A stretch of DNA of 64,000 nucleotides from Flavobacterium endophyticum (GCF_003634455.1 NZ_RBLC01000001.1:1189927-1253926), one strand, 5' to 3'. Positions 24,594 through 34,043 are shown, numbered from the stretch's first letter. The notes: generated from the letters alone by a model not told the origin. Made by a program: numbers and translations.

Positions 24594-26291
24594 TTACTCC
24601 TTTCCTTTAATATCACGAAGTCGTAATTGCAGGCTCACATTTCCATTGAATTCATTTTCTTCTATAGAATAGACGGCATCGAAAAGCTGACGTTCTTTCG
24701 CTATGTCAAACTTATTCCCCATTTTAAATCCGATAGCGCCAAACCCTTCCGAATTCTCTTGTTTCACAAAAAGACGCAGGTGCTCCTCATCGCTGCCTAT
24801 CTTTTTTGCATAGCCCGTATCGATAAGGTCTTTAGTCAAGAAAATAGGCGTCATGTTCATCGGCCCGAAAGGTTCAAATTGCTTTAGTATTCGGATAAAC
24901 TTTTCGTTGATATCGATTAAGTCGATTTCAGCATCAATCAGAATTTCAGGAGTCCGTAGTTCTTCGGCAATCGTCTCGGATACTACTTTTTCAAATTGAT
25001 TTTTAAAATTTTCGAACTGAGTTTCTTCTAATGTCAGTCCTGCCGCATACATATGTCCGCCAAATTGCAGCAAATATTCAGAACAGGCTTCCAATGCATT
25101 ATACACATCAAAATCCTTCACAGAACGTGCCGAAGCCGCCAGCTTATCGCCACTTTTGGTAAACACCAAGGTCGGACGATAATAGGTTTCTATCAAGCGT
25201 GAAGCCACAATCCCGATAACTCCTTTATGCCAATCTTCCTGATACACTACTGTCGAAAATCGATTTTCTTCCTGATTGTCTATAATCTGTGTCAAGGCTT
25301 GCAAGGTAATCTGTTTGTCCAAGTCTTTCCTGTTGGCATTAAAAATTTCGATTTCTTTAGCAAAAGCTTCGGCTTCCTCGATTCCAAATTCCGTCAGCAG
25401 TTGCACGGCATAATTTCCGTGTTTAATCCGTCCGGCCGCATTTATTCTTGGCGCAATTATAAAAACGACATCGCTGATCGTAAGCTGTTTTTTCTTTAGA
25501 TTTTGAGTAATCGCCTTAAAACCGGGACGAGGATCAACGTTGATAACCTCCAAACCAAATTTGGCCAAAATTCTGTTCTCTCCAGTCATAGGAACAATGT
25601 CAGCCCCAATTGCTGTTGCAACTAAATCCAGATACGGAACCAAATCTTGAATCGTCTGATTTCTGTTTTGAGCCAAAGCCTGAAGCAATTTGAAGCCGAT
25701 ACCGCAACCGCATAATTCATCATACGGATAAGTGCAATCGTCGCGTTTTGGATCTAAAATAGCTACAGCTTCGGGAAGCGAATTTCCTGGTCTATGGTGG
25801 TCACAGATTATAAAATCGATTCCTTTTTCAGTAGCATAAGCGACATGGTCGATTGATTTTATACCGCAGTCCAACGCAATTATTAATGTAATTCCGTTGT
25901 CTTCTGCATAATCGATTCCTTTAAAAGAAACTCCGTAGCCTTCGTCATAACGGTCCGGAATATAGGTATCGACGTTAGGATAATAAGTTCTTAGATAAGA
26001 GGAAACCAAAGAAACTGCTGTAGTTCCATCGACGTCATAATCGCCAAAGACTAAAATATTTTCTTGTTGTTTGATGGCTTTTTCAATCCGAGCAACGGCC
26101 TTGTCCATATCTTTCATCAGGTACGGATCATGCAGGTCTTCTAGTTTAGGTCGGAAAAATTGTCGGGCTTCTTCAAAAGTCTCGATGCCTCGCTGCACAA
26201 GCAAAGTTGCCGTAAGTTCGTCAACGCTTAAGGAATTTTGTAGGCTTTTTACTTTTTCTGAATCGGGTTTAGGTTTAAGGTTCCAGCGCAT
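24594..26291 (-). CDS. recJ: Single-stranded-DNA-specific exonuclease RecJ
   Basis: RecJ degrades single-stranded DNA from the 5-prime end in recombination and mismatch repair. The 565-residue protein carries the DHH-superfamily motifs VFGDYDVDGTTA (about 80-91), ALDCGI and CDHHRPG (about 166-172). These are followed by a DHHA1 region containing RINAAGRIKHG, then SARSVKDFDVYNAL and the FGGHMYAAG segment, and an OB-fold-like C-terminal part. The length is normal for RecJ. It is first in a minus-strand row and is separated from the OsmC gene upstream by a palindromic intergenic repeat. Confidence 0.95.
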   Translation of the reverse strand: MRWNLKPKPDSEKVKSLQNSLSVDELTATLLVQRGIETFEEARQFFRPKLEDLHDPYLMKDMDKAVARIEKAIKQQENILVFGDYDVDGTTAVSLVSSYLRTYYPNVDTYIPDRYDEGYGVSFKGIDYAEDNGITLIIALDCGIKSIDHVAYATEKGIDFIICDHHRPGNSLPEAVAILDPKRDDCTYPYDELCGCGIGFKLLQALAQNRNQTIQDLVPYLDLVATAIGADIVPMTGENRILAKFGLEVINVDPRPGFKAITQNLKKKQLTISDVVFIIAPRINAAGRIKHGNYAVQLLTEFGIEEAEAFAKEIEIFNANRKDLDKQITLQALTQIIDNQEENRFSTVVYQEDWHKGVIGIVASRLIETYYRPTLVFTKSGDKLAASARSVKDFDVYNALEACSEYLLQFGGHMYAAGLTLEETQFENFKNQFEKVVSETIAEELRTPEILIDAEIDLIDINEKFIRILKQFEPFGPMNMTPIFLTKDLIDTGYAKKIGSDEEHLRLFVKQENSEGFGAIGFKMGNKFDIAKERQLFDAVYSIEENEFNGNVSLQLRLRDIKGKE

Positions 26292-26308
26292 TTTGTATGG
26301 ATTTTAAG

Positions 26309-26362
26309 TTAAGGTAATAAGGCTCTGAGGTGCTAAGGTCCCCTTAGTAACTCAGTACCTTA
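26309..26362. repeat. Palindromic intergenic repeat of CTAAGG/CTCAG words
   Basis: The left arm contains AAGGTAATAAGG and CTGAGGTGCTAAGG. The right arm, CCTTAGTAACTCAGTACCTTA (26342-26362), is its imperfect inverse. This type of word pattern is a common dispersed element between flavobacterial genes. It overlaps the OsmC stop codon by 3 bp. Confidence 0.55.
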
Positions 26363-26782
26363 ATTAGGATGATATAGTATTCGGACTTCGACTTTGGCAA
26401 AATGACGGAACATTTCCATCACGCCGCAATATTTTTCTAAAGACAAATCAACTATTTTCTGAAGTTTTGTTTCGTCAAGGTTCAATCCGTAAAAATGATA
26501 ATCTACACGAACCGTGTGATAATATTTTGGGTGTTCTTCGGTCAGGTCGCCTTCTACTTCAATTGAAAAAGTATCAATATCAACCTTCATCTTTTTAATC
26601 AAAGATGCGATATCAATTCCGGTACAGCCCGCCAATGAAGCGAGCATCATGGATTTAGGACGGAGTCCATCATCGTGTCCGCCATATTCTGGATCGGAAT
26701 CCATTTTTATTTTTCCTCCTGGATTCGTGGCTTCAAAAGCCATATCTCCAAGCCATTTTGTAGTTACGTGATGTGTCGCCAT
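26360..26782 (-). CDS. OsmC-family peroxiredoxin-like protein
   Basis: The 140-residue protein has the OsmC/Ohr-type fold. The N-terminal strand pair is followed by GHDDGLRPKSMMLASLAGCTGIDIASLIKK (about 35-64, first redox cysteine in AGCTG) and a second cysteine near the C-terminus in LEKYCGVMEMF. OsmC proteins reduce organic hydroperoxides with two cysteines. Here the sequence belongs to the shorter OsmC-like group with no assigned substrate. It is in a minus-strand row between rsmI (18 bp upstream) and recJ. Confidence 0.88.
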   Translation of the reverse strand: MATHHVTTKWLGDMAFEATNPGGKIKMDSDPEYGGHDDGLRPKSMMLASLAGCTGIDIASLIKKMKVDIDTFSIEVEGDLTEEHPKYYHTVRVDYHFYGLNLDETKLQKIVDLSLEKYCGVMEMFRHFAKVEVRILYHPN

Positions 26783-26800
26783 GACTATATTGTATAAGAT

Positions 26801-27478
26801 TTACTTGCTACTTTTTCCTCCAACAATCACCACAATCTCGCCTTTTGGAGGTTTGGCTTCAAAGTGCTTCAAGACTTCGGAAGCGGTTCCTCGAACGGTT
26901 TCTTCATGCAGTTTAGACAATTCCCTAGAAACAGAAACCGACCTATCTTCTCCAAAATATTGGATAAACTCTGCTAACGTCTTGACCAATTTATGGGGCG
27001 AAACATATAAAATCATGGTTCGGGTTTCCTCAGCTAAAGCCAGATAACGCGTCTGTCTTCCTTTTTTGTCTGGGAGAAAACCTTCAAAGACAAATTTGTC
27101 ATTCGGCAAGCCGCTGTTGACCAGCGCAGGAACAAAAGCTGTCGCACCCGGAAGGCATTCTACGGCAATATTGTTTTCTACGCAGGCACGCGTCAGCAAA
27201 AACCCTGGATCGGAAATAGCTGGCGTTCCGGCATCCGATATCAAGGCAATGGTTTCACCCGATTTCAATCGTGCAATCAGATTTTCCACCGTCTTGTGCT
27301 CGTTGTGCATGTGGTGGCTCTGCATGTGCGTTCCAATCTCAAAATGTTTCAGCAGCTTGCCGCTGTTTCGAGTGTCCTCTGCCAGAATCAAGTCTACTTC
27401 TTTCAGGACTTTTATCGCCCTGAATGTCATGTCTTCAAGATTCCCGATAGGCGTTGGAACTAAATATAATTTTGACAT
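26801..27478 (-). CDS. rsmI: 16S rRNA (cytidine(1402)-2'-O)-methyltransferase
   Basis: This tetrapyrrole-methylase-fold enzyme methylates C1402 of 16S rRNA in the decoding centre. The 225-residue protein carries MSKLYLVPTPIGNLEDMTFRA at the N-terminus, ILAEDTRNSGKLLKHF, IALISDAGTPAISDPG (about 75-90, the SAM-binding region) and CLPGATAFVPALVNSGLP. It ends with VVIVGG. It is 5 bp downstream of the acidic protein gene, with which it probably shares an mRNA. The length is slightly short of the E. coli homologue but usual for the Bacteroidota. Confidence 0.95.
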   Translation of the reverse strand: MSKLYLVPTPIGNLEDMTFRAIKVLKEVDLILAEDTRNSGKLLKHFEIGTHMQSHHMHNEHKTVENLIARLKSGETIALISDAGTPAISDPGFLLTRACVENNIAVECLPGATAFVPALVNSGLPNDKFVFEGFLPDKKGRQTRYLALAEETRTMILYVSPHKLVKTLAEFIQYFGEDRSVSVSRELSKLHEETVRGTASEVLKHFEAKPPKGEIVVIVGGKSSK

Positions 27479-27483
27479 CTAGA

Positions 27484-28548
27484 CTATTTAAACTTGTTCT
27501 CCACTACTTCCAAAAAGCGTTCTGCATAATCTTCCTTGCCTTTCCATTCGTTGTAATCTGGCTTTACCAAATCTTCAATGAAATTTTTTGCGTCTTGGAA
27601 CGTATCAAACGTATTCAATTGCGACAGGACTCTGTTGAAATCTTCGTTACTGCCGCCAAAAAGATGGTTTACAAAACCGACTCTGTCGTTCAGACCGATC
27701 GTGATTCCTTTGGTTACTTTTTCAACGGCTGGTTTTGGCGCTTCGGCAACAGGTTCTTGTATAGGCTCAGGTTCTGGCTCTACTGCCTTGACCTCTTCTT
27801 TAATTTCTTCTTTTACTTCGTCTTTTTCGGGCTCTTCATCGTGGTCGTGCTTGTGTTTTTCCTCGATTTCAGCTTTCACGAATTCTAAGTCTTTGTAATC
27901 GGAGCCCAAGAAATCTTCAAAGATAATCTGATGTCCTGATTCTTTTGCGACCTCTTCGACGTCTTCTTTTTTATCGAAAGCCAGTTCAAACGCAGGTTCT
28001 ATTACTTCTTCTTTCGTTTCTTCTGATGCTTTTTCTTCTTCTGCAGTAACGCTTTCTTCCTCTTCTTCCGGCTCTTCAACGATAGCCTCTTCTTCATTTT
28101 CAGCAGTTACGGTTTCTTCTTCTTCCAGTTCTTCATCAGAAAGCTCGATTTCTCCAACAACTACTTTTTCTTGTTCTGATTCGGGTTGTGTTTCAGCTTC
28201 TTCTTCCGCCACTTTGATTTCTTCTGCGGTTTCGACAGCTTCAACTTCTTGTTTCGGCGTTTCTTCCACGACTTTTTCTGCTTCTAAGGCAATTTCTTCC
28301 TGCACGTCCATCTCAACTTTGCCCGCAACTTCATTTTCATCAAAAGCCGTTTCCAGCACTTCATACGCCTCAGATCTTCCAATTGTCGGCTGTGCGCCTG
28401 TAAAATTCTCTTCTACAAACAACAAAACAGACAATTTTTCATACAGTTTTTGGCTTTCCTGATGCAGCTGAATCAGTTCTGATTTATTTTTCAGCTTCAA
28501 GATTCTGTGCGCAATACTGATTAATTCGGCTTCTAATTTTTTCTTCAT
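27484..28548 (-). CDS. Acidic low-complexity protein with conserved ends
   Basis: The 354-residue protein has a helical N-terminal region (1-90, [24 protein letters not shown]) and a long Glu/Val-rich disordered segment (about 90-270). The C-terminus is well ordered (about 275-354), with VTKGITIGLNDRVGFVNHLFGGSNEDFNRVLSQL, a pattern recurrent in Flavobacteria. There is no signal peptide. The short His/Asp tract EEKHKHDHDEEPE near 230 could bind metal. Function is unknown. It is 5 bp upstream of rsmI and divergent from tdk. Confidence 0.75.
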   Translation of the reverse strand: MKKKLEAELISIAHRILKLKNKSELIQLHQESQKLYEKLSVLLFVEENFTGAQPTIGRSEAYEVLETAFDENEVAGKVEMDVQEEIALEAEKVVEETPKQEVEAVETAEEIKVAEEEAETQPESEQEKVVVGEIELSDEELEEEETVTAENEEEAIVEEPEEEEESVTAEEEKASEETKEEVIEPAFELAFDKKEDVEEVAKESGHQIIFEDFLGSDYKDLEFVKAEIEEKHKHDHDEEPEKDEVKEEIKEEVKAVEPEPEPIQEPVAEAPKPAVEKVTKGITIGLNDRVGFVNHLFGGSNEDFNRVLSQLNTFDTFQDAKNFIEDLVKPDYNEWKGKEDYAERFLEVVENKFK

Positions 28549-28649
28549 AACTTTTGATATTATATTGAGTAAAGCAATGGTTTTTTAATAAATTTGTTTT
28601 CATCACAAAGTAAAAAAAACTAATCCTTTTTAAGGCTGAAAAATACAAA

Positions 28650-29276
28650 ATGTTTCTCGAAAATACAGTAAATCATAAAGAACAATTTGGCTGGATTGAA
28701 GTAATCTGCGGTTCGATGTTTTCGGGAAAGACCGAAGAGCTTATCCGCCGTTTGAAAAGGGCTCAATTTGCCAAGCAGAAAGTAGAAATTTTCAAGCCTG
28801 CCATCGACACACGCTACCATGACGAGATGGTGGTTTCACACGATTCTAACGAAATACGCTCTACTCCTGTTCCTGCCGCTGCCAACATACGCATCTTAGC
28901 GCAAGGCTGTGAAGTTATCGGTATCGATGAAGCTCAATTTTTTGATGATGAGATTGTTTCGGTCTGTAATGACTTGGCCAACTCTGGAATCCGCGTTATT
29001 GTTGCCGGATTGGATATGGATTTCAAGGGAAATCCTTTCGGCCCGATGCCTGCACTTATGGCTACGGCAGAATATGTGACGAAAGTCCATGCCGTCTGTA
29101 CACGAACAGGAAATCTTGCCAATTACAGTTTCCGTAAAGCCAACAACAATAATCTGGTTATGCTGGGAGAAACGGAAGAATACGAACCGTTGAGCCGCGC
29201 CGCATATTTCAATGCGATGAAAGAGCTTCAGGAAAAAGAAGAAAGCTTTTTTTCAAAGAACAAGAAAACTCCGTAA
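28650..29276 (+). CDS. tdk: Thymidine kinase (type II)
   Basis: This enzyme phosphorylates thymidine to dTMP in the salvage pathway. The 208-residue protein has a P-loop ([14 protein letters not shown], about 22-35), the Asp in IGIDEAQFF (about 90-98) and the lasso region near [16 protein letters not shown]. In the usual type II zinc ribbon two CxxC pairs are present. Here only one cysteine remains (CTRT) and the second pair is replaced (EPLSRAAYF), so the zinc site has been lost; a similar pattern is, from memory, common in Bacteroidota. The following gene (murF-alr) begins 138 bp downstream. Confidence 0.93.
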   Translation: MFLENTVNHKEQFGWIEVICGSMFSGKTEELIRRLKRAQFAKQKVEIFKPAIDTRYHDEMVVSHDSNEIRSTPVPAAANIRILAQGCEVIGIDEAQFFDDEIVSVCNDLANSGIRVIVAGLDMDFKGNPFGPMPALMATAEYVTKVHAVCTRTGNLANYSFRKANNNNLVMLGETEEYEPLSRAAYFNAMKELQEKEESFFSKNKKTP

Positions 29277-29414
29277 GCCAAGACTTCCAAATTCACACAA
29301 TAAATAGAGCGCAAGCATAACAAGAAGGCTATTGCGTCGTACACCTGCGTGACGGAACCACAATTTCCATCAAAAAATTAGTTATTTTTACATAGCTTTA
29401 AAAAGAAAAATAAA

Positions 29415-31856
29415 TTGAGCCTGAAAATCCAACATATCATTCCTGAGATTCACGCCCGTTTCTCTGGAAATCCAGATACTGAAATCGACACCGTTTCTAT
29501 CGACAGCCGTTCATTGCAAAACAATTCACAAACTTTATTTTTTGCTTTGGCGGGACTGAACAATGATGCCCATCAATACATTCCTGACCTGATTGCCAAA
29601 GGCGTTCAGAACTTTGTCGTTAATCATATTCCAAAAGATTTAGAAAGTAAAGCCAATTTTCTCCTCGTAGAAAACACCTTGCAAGCTTTGCAGGATTTTG
29701 CTTCCTACTACCGAAAATCTTTTCATTTTCCGATTATCGGAATCACGGGAAGCAACGGGAAGACCATCGTAAAAGAATGGCTGAATTTTCTGCTCAGTCC
29801 AGACTATAACATCATCAGAAGCCCGAAGAGCTATAACTCGCAAGTCGGCGTGCCGCTTTCGGTAATTTCGATAAACGAAAAGCACAATCTTGGAATTTTT
29901 GAGGCCGGAATTTCAACCGTTCGTGAAATGGAAAAGCTGGAAAAAATTATCCAGCCGACTATCGGGATCTTAACCAATATTGGTTCCGCTCATGACGAAG
30001 GCTTTCAAAATCTAGAAGAAAAAATTTCGGAAAAACTCCGTCTTTTTGAACATTCTGAAGTCCTGATTTACCAAAAAAATACGCTAGTCGATTCGCTTAT
30101 AGATGCTACTACAAAAACTTTTTCGTGGAGTTTCAACGACAAAAATGCGAATGTGTTTATAACGCAAAAGCAGCTTTCTGAAAAGACACAGCTAAGCATT
30201 TCCTACGATACGATTTCTTTCAACGCTATTATTCCTTTTCAGGACAAGGCCTCCATCGAAAACGCCATAAGCTGCCTGATGGCTTTGCTTTATTTGGGCT
30301 ATCTGCCAGAAATCATCCAGGAGAGAATGCAGTTGTTGTATTCCGTTGAAATGCGCCTGAAAGTCAAAAACGGAATCAATAATACGGCAATTGTCGACGA
30401 CAGCTACAGTTCCGACTACCAATCGCTAAAAATTGCGTTGGACTTTCTAGAGCAGCAGAAACAATACAAGAAAAAGACCATCATCCTTTCGGACATCATC
30501 CAAAGCGGATTGCCAACGGACGAATTGTACAAAAAAGTTTCAGAACTCGTTACCTCCAACAAAATAGACCGCGTTATTGGCGTGGGTGAAGAAATCGGGA
30601 CTTACTCCAACAGTTTTAAAAACATCATCACCTACAAAAACACAGACGATCTTATCTCGGATTTCAAAAACCTGAATTTTGAAAACGAAACCATATTGAT
30701 CAAAGGAGCACGAATTTTCCAGTTCGAAAAAATTACCTCCTTGCTGGAAGAAAAGACCCATGAAACGGTTTTAGAAATCAACCTCAACGCCATCAGCCAC
30801 AACCTGAATTTCTTCAAATCGAAGCTAAAACCGCAAACCAAGCTTATGGTGATGGTCAAAGCTTTCGGCTATGGAAGCGGCGGTTTTGAGATTGCAAAAC
30901 TTTTGGAATATCACAAAGCTGACTATTTGGGCGTTGCTTTTGCCGATGAAGGAATTGCGCTGAAAAGTGCCGGAATCACCCTGCCTATCATGGTCCTGAA
31001 TCCAGAAAACACAAGCTTTAGCGCCATCATTGAGCACAATCTCGAGCCTGAAATCTATTCCATCAAAGGATTGAGAGCTTTTCTAAAGATTGCCGAACAG
31101 AAAAACCTCGAGCAATTTCCTGTCCATATCAAGCTGGACACCGGAATGCATCGCTTGGGTTTCCAAGAAGATGATCTGGACGAACTGATAGCAACCTTAA
31201 AAAATACACCTTCTATCAAAGTAAAAAGCATCCTTTCACACATGGCCACGAGCGACGACCTGACGCACCATGAATTTGCGAAGTCACAGATTGCTTTGTT
31301 TGAAAAACTGTCTGCAAGGCTGATGCAAGAGCTTTCGATAAACCCAATACGTCACATCCTTAATACGTCTGGAATCAGCAATTATCCGGAAGCGCAATAC
31401 GATATGGTGCGCCTCGGCATCGGGCTTTATGGTGTTTCTAACGATCCGTCGGAGACTAAATATTTAGAAAACGTAGGCACATTGAAATCGATAATTTCCC
31501 AGATCAGGACCATTCAGTCCGGCGAAAGCGTGGGTTATGGCAGAAGGTTTATGGCTTCAAAAGAAACCAAAATTGCGACCATCCCGATCGGTTATGCCGA
31601 CGGAATTCCAAGAAGTTGGGGCAACCAGCTCGGTTATGTCATGATTAAGAATCAAAAAGCAAGTATTGTAGGAAGCGTCTGCATGGACATGCTGATGGTA
31701 GACGTTTCGACCATCGACTGTCTGGAAGGCGATCCGGTTATTATTTTCGGAGAAGACCCAAACGTCACCTACATTGCAGAAAAACTCGGGACAATTCCTT
31801 ACGAGATTTTGACCGGCATTTCCCACCGTGTTAAGCGTGTTTTTTACAGAGAATAA
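29415..31856 (+). CDS. murF-alr: Bifunctional UDP-MurNAc-tripeptide:D-Ala-D-Ala ligase / alanine racemase
   Basis: The 813-residue fusion makes D-alanine and adds D-Ala-D-Ala to the peptidoglycan precursor. The N-terminal MurF part (about 1-440) has a P-loop GITGSNGKT with Lys116 and the Mur-ligase segments GIFEAGIS and VVDDSYSSD. The C-terminal alanine racemase (about 450-813) starts LEINLNAISHNL, binds PLP through Lys482 in VKAFGYGSG, and has the second catalytic tyrosine in the GTIPYE/MVRLGIGLYG region. This fused order is known in Bacteroidetes. Translation seems to start at TTG (29415-29417); no ATG lies upstream of the MurF N-terminal motif. Confidence 0.93.
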   Translation: MSLKIQHIIPEIHARFSGNPDTEIDTVSIDSRSLQNNSQTLFFALAGLNNDAHQYIPDLIAKGVQNFVVNHIPKDLESKANFLLVENTLQALQDFASYYRKSFHFPIIGITGSNGKTIVKEWLNFLLSPDYNIIRSPKSYNSQVGVPLSVISINEKHNLGIFEAGISTVREMEKLEKIIQPTIGILTNIGSAHDEGFQNLEEKISEKLRLFEHSEVLIYQKNTLVDSLIDATTKTFSWSFNDKNANVFITQKQLSEKTQLSISYDTISFNAIIPFQDKASIENAISCLMALLYLGYLPEIIQERMQLLYSVEMRLKVKNGINNTAIVDDSYSSDYQSLKIALDFLEQQKQYKKKTIILSDIIQSGLPTDELYKKVSELVTSNKIDRVIGVGEEIGTYSNSFKNIITYKNTDDLISDFKNLNFENETILIKGARIFQFEKITSLLEEKTHETVLEINLNAISHNLNFFKSKLKPQTKLMVMVKAFGYGSGGFEIAKLLEYHKADYLGVAFADEGIALKSAGITLPIMVLNPENTSFSAIIEHNLEPEIYSIKGLRAFLKIAEQKNLEQFPVHIKLDTGMHRLGFQEDDLDELIATLKNTPSIKVKSILSHMATSDDLTHHEFAKSQIALFEKLSARLMQELSINPIRHILNTSGISNYPEAQYDMVRLGIGLYGVSNDPSETKYLENVGTLKSIISQIRTIQSGESVGYGRRFMASKETKIATIPIGYADGIPRSWGNQLGYVMIKNQKASIVGSVCMDMLMVDVSTIDCLEGDPVIIFGEDPNVTYIAEKLGTIPYEILTGISHRVKRVFYRE

Positions 31857-31957
31857 TACAAATTTTAAAAATTCGGCGCAGAAATGTTAAAATATTTAAC
31901 TACTTTAGCTAGTAACTAAAACCAATTTTTATATAATAATCCTAAAATCAACTAATT

Positions 31958-32341
31958 ATGGGAATGGTATCTGAATTTAAGGCCTTTGCATTAAAAGGCA
32001 ATGTCGTAGACTTAGCTATCGGGGTCATCATAGGCGCCGCTTTCGGAAAAATCGTAAGTTCATTTATTGAAGACGTAATCACGCCATTACTGCTCAAGCC
32101 AGCTCTTGAAGCCGCAAATCTTTCAAAAATTGAAGACTTGGTCATGTTCGGATCGGTCAAATACGGCCTATTTCTTTCAGCTGTAATCAATTTCCTTATC
32201 GTTGCTTTTGTGCTTTTCATTGTTGTTAAAGGAATCAATTCTGCCAGAAAAAAAGAAGCAGAAGCTCCTGCTGCACCGCCAGCTCCTACCAATGAAGAAA
32301 AATTATTGATGGAAATACGCGATGCCCTAAGAAATAAATAA
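31958..32341 (+). CDS. mscL: Large-conductance mechanosensitive channel
   Basis: This channel opens under membrane tension to release solutes on hypo-osmotic shock. The 127-residue protein has the family N-terminus (EFKAFALKGNVVDLAIGVIIGAAFGKIVSSFIEDVITPLL), with TM1 at about 17-40. TM2 is at about 72-94 (INFLIVAFVLFIVVKGI), followed by a basic/Ala-rich linker and the helical C-terminus EEKLLMEIRDALR. It is the usual size. It is monocistronic, with a hairpin after it. Confidence 0.96.
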   Translation: MGMVSEFKAFALKGNVVDLAIGVIIGAAFGKIVSSFIEDVITPLLLKPALEAANLSKIEDLVMFGSVKYGLFLSAVINFLIVAFVLFIVVKGINSARKKEAEAPAAPPAPTNEEKLLMEIRDALRNK

Positions 32342-32377
32342 TCTCGAAATAGTACCGCTGCATTATATATTCTAACT

Positions 32378-32403
32378 AAACCGCTCACAAAACAGGGCGG
32401 TTT
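32378..32403 (+). terminator. Terminator after mscL
   Basis: AAACCGC (32378-32384) pairs with GCGGTTT (32397-32403), continued by T residues. It separates mscL from the asd promoter. Confidence 0.75.
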
Positions 32404-32475
32404 TTCTTTTAATTATTTATTTTCATAACAATATGTTATATTTTTATAATTCGTTTTTTCAATAACTTTATTAGC

Positions 32476-32484
32476 TACTTTTGC
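32476..32484 (+). promoter_or_regulatory. -7 promoter element of asd
   Basis: TACTTTTGC is an exact match to TAnnTTTGC, 40 bp before the asd ATG. The -33 region is only T-rich, with no clear TTG. Confidence 0.65.
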
Positions 32485-32524
32485 ATTCAGAAAATCAGTT
32501 TTTAACCACTTTAAAAAATAGAAT

Positions 32525-33514
32525 ATGAAAGTTGCTGTTGTTGGTGCAACCGGAATGGTTGGCGAAGTAATGCTTCAAGTTTTGGCAGAAAGAAATTTTC
32601 CTATAACGGAATTAATTCCCGTGGCTTCAGAGAAATCCGTAGGTAAGGAAATCGAATTCAAAGGAAAAAAGTATAGCGTTGTTGGATTAGAAACAGCTGT
32701 TTCAATGAAGCCAGAAATCGCCTTGTTTTCTGCTGGCGGAGAAACTTCTCTAGCTTGGGCGCCAAAATTTGCGAAAGCCGGAACTACCGTAATCGACAAC
32801 TCATCGGCTTGGAGAATGCACGCTGACAAAAAACTGATTGTTCCTGAAATCAACGCTTCAGAATTGACCAAAGAAGACAAGATTATTGCCAACCCAAACT
32901 GCTCGACCATACAAATGGTTTTGGCATTGGCACCTTTGCATAAAAAATACAACATCAAGAGAATTATCGTTTCGACTTATCAGTCCATTACCGGAACCGG
33001 AGTCAAAGCCGTACAGCAATTGGAAAATGAATATGCTGGAACTAAAGGCGAAATGGCCTACAAATACCAAATCCACAGAAACGCTATCCCACAATGCGAC
33101 GTTTTTGAAGACAACGGATACACCAAAGAAGAGATGAAACTGGTGCGCGAGACGCAAAAGATCTTAAGCGATAAAACCATTGCCGTAACAGCCACTGCCG
33201 TGCGAGTGCCTATAGTAGGCGGACACAGCGAAGCTGTAAACGTAGAGTTCTCTACTGATTTCGACGTAAACGATGTACGAAAGATTCTTCACGAAACGCC
33301 AGGAATCGTTGTTCAAGACAATACAGACACCTTTACTTACCCGATGCCGCTGTATGCGCATGGCAAAGACGATGTTTTCGTAGGAAGAATACGTCGCGAC
33401 GAGTCGCAGCCAAATACCTTGAATATGTGGATTGTTGCCGACAACCTTAGAAAAGGAGCCGCTACAAACACCATACAAATTGCAGAATATCTAGTCGCTA
33501 ACGGCTTGGTATAA
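32525..33514 (+). CDS. asd: Aspartate-semialdehyde dehydrogenase
   Basis: This enzyme reduces aspartyl phosphate to aspartate semialdehyde in lysine, threonine, methionine and diaminopimelate synthesis. The 329-residue protein has an NADP-binding N-terminus (VAVVGATGMVGEVMLQVL), the catalytic cysteine at residue 126 in NPNCSTIQM, and the histidine at about 234 in IVGGHSEAV. The VPEINAS and STYQSITGTGVKAVQQL segments are family-typical. It acts downstream of lysC (19108-20370), which is not linked to it here. It is monocistronic with its own promoter and terminator. Confidence 0.96.
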   Translation: MKVAVVGATGMVGEVMLQVLAERNFPITELIPVASEKSVGKEIEFKGKKYSVVGLETAVSMKPEIALFSAGGETSLAWAPKFAKAGTTVIDNSSAWRMHADKKLIVPEINASELTKEDKIIANPNCSTIQMVLALAPLHKKYNIKRIIVSTYQSITGTGVKAVQQLENEYAGTKGEMAYKYQIHRNAIPQCDVFEDNGYTKEEMKLVRETQKILSDKTIAVTATAVRVPIVGGHSEAVNVEFSTDFDVNDVRKILHETPGIVVQDNTDTFTYPMPLYAHGKDDVFVGRIRRDESQPNTLNMWIVADNLRKGAATNTIQIAEYLVANGLV

Positions 33515-33541
33515 GACCCATAGCTGACCAGCACATGCCAC

Positions 33542-33587
33542 AACCGCCTGTTTTGACAAACCATAAAATTTGTTAAAACAGACGGTT
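33542..33587 (+). terminator. Terminator after asd
   Basis: A 19-bp stem with two mismatches (33542-33560 with 33569-33587) is followed by TTTCTTTT, just after the asd stop. Confidence 0.85.
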
Positions 33588-33603
33588 TTCTTTTACACTT
33601 TCA

Positions 33604-33612
33604 TACATTTGC
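33604..33612 (+). promoter_or_regulatory. -7-like element directly before the small HxxC protein gene
   Basis: TACATTTGC matches TAnnTTTGC exactly, but the ATG at 33619 follows after only 6 bases. If active, it would give a leaderless or nearly leaderless mRNA. There is no clear -33 element. Confidence 0.35.
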
Positions 33613-33618
33613 AATTGG

Positions 33619-33963
33619 ATGAAGAAGAAGTTCGCCATAATAAACCTCTCATTGATGATTGCAGTATTGTTCTCGATACTGTTTCAATCAGTCCATTTCT
33701 ATGAGCACTTCTTAGACGGAAACGTTGCTACTGTTAGCCAATCAGACGATGACGGCAGTACCAAAATCCAGACCCTCGACCACAATCACGAAAAATGTTT
33801 TGTCTGCGAATTTACCCTAAGCAGTTTTATTGCGACAGAAACCTTTACATTCAACCTTCAGGTCCCTTTCAAGACCGTAGCCTACAACTTTCCTGCTGCA
33901 GAAACAGCAGAATTCTTTGCAGGCAGCCTGTTTTCGCACCGCGGACCGCCATCTAGCTGTTAA
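33619..33963 (+). CDS. Small exported protein with a His/Cys motif, TonB-receptor neighbour
   Basis: The 114-residue protein has an N-terminal hydrophobic segment (about 9-26), a histidine-rich stretch SVHFYEHFLDG, then LDHNHEKCFVCEF (about 52-64) and a C-terminal LFSHRGPPSSC. The HNHEKCFVC arrangement could bind a metal ion such as zinc, copper or iron. I do not know a function. The gene is 80 bp upstream of the TonB-dependent receptor gene and on the same strand, as is usual for this kind of small protein in Flavobacteria. It may be an accessory to the metal uptake inferred for this cluster. Confidence 0.75.
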   Translation: MKKKFAIINLSLMIAVLFSILFQSVHFYEHFLDGNVATVSQSDDDGSTKIQTLDHNHEKCFVCEFTLSSFIATETFTFNLQVPFKTVAYNFPAAETAEFFAGSLFSHRGPPSSC

Positions 33964-34043
33964 TTAACGAAAAGAGCCTTGCTCTTCTTTCGGGCTGTTT
34001 GTTTTAGAAGCATGCCTTAATTATCATTTTAGATTTTTTCAAA

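Noticed and set aside
29415..29417. Upstream ATG for the MurF-Alr fusion
   Set aside because: No in-frame ATG exists before the conserved N-terminus; TTG is the only reasonable start.
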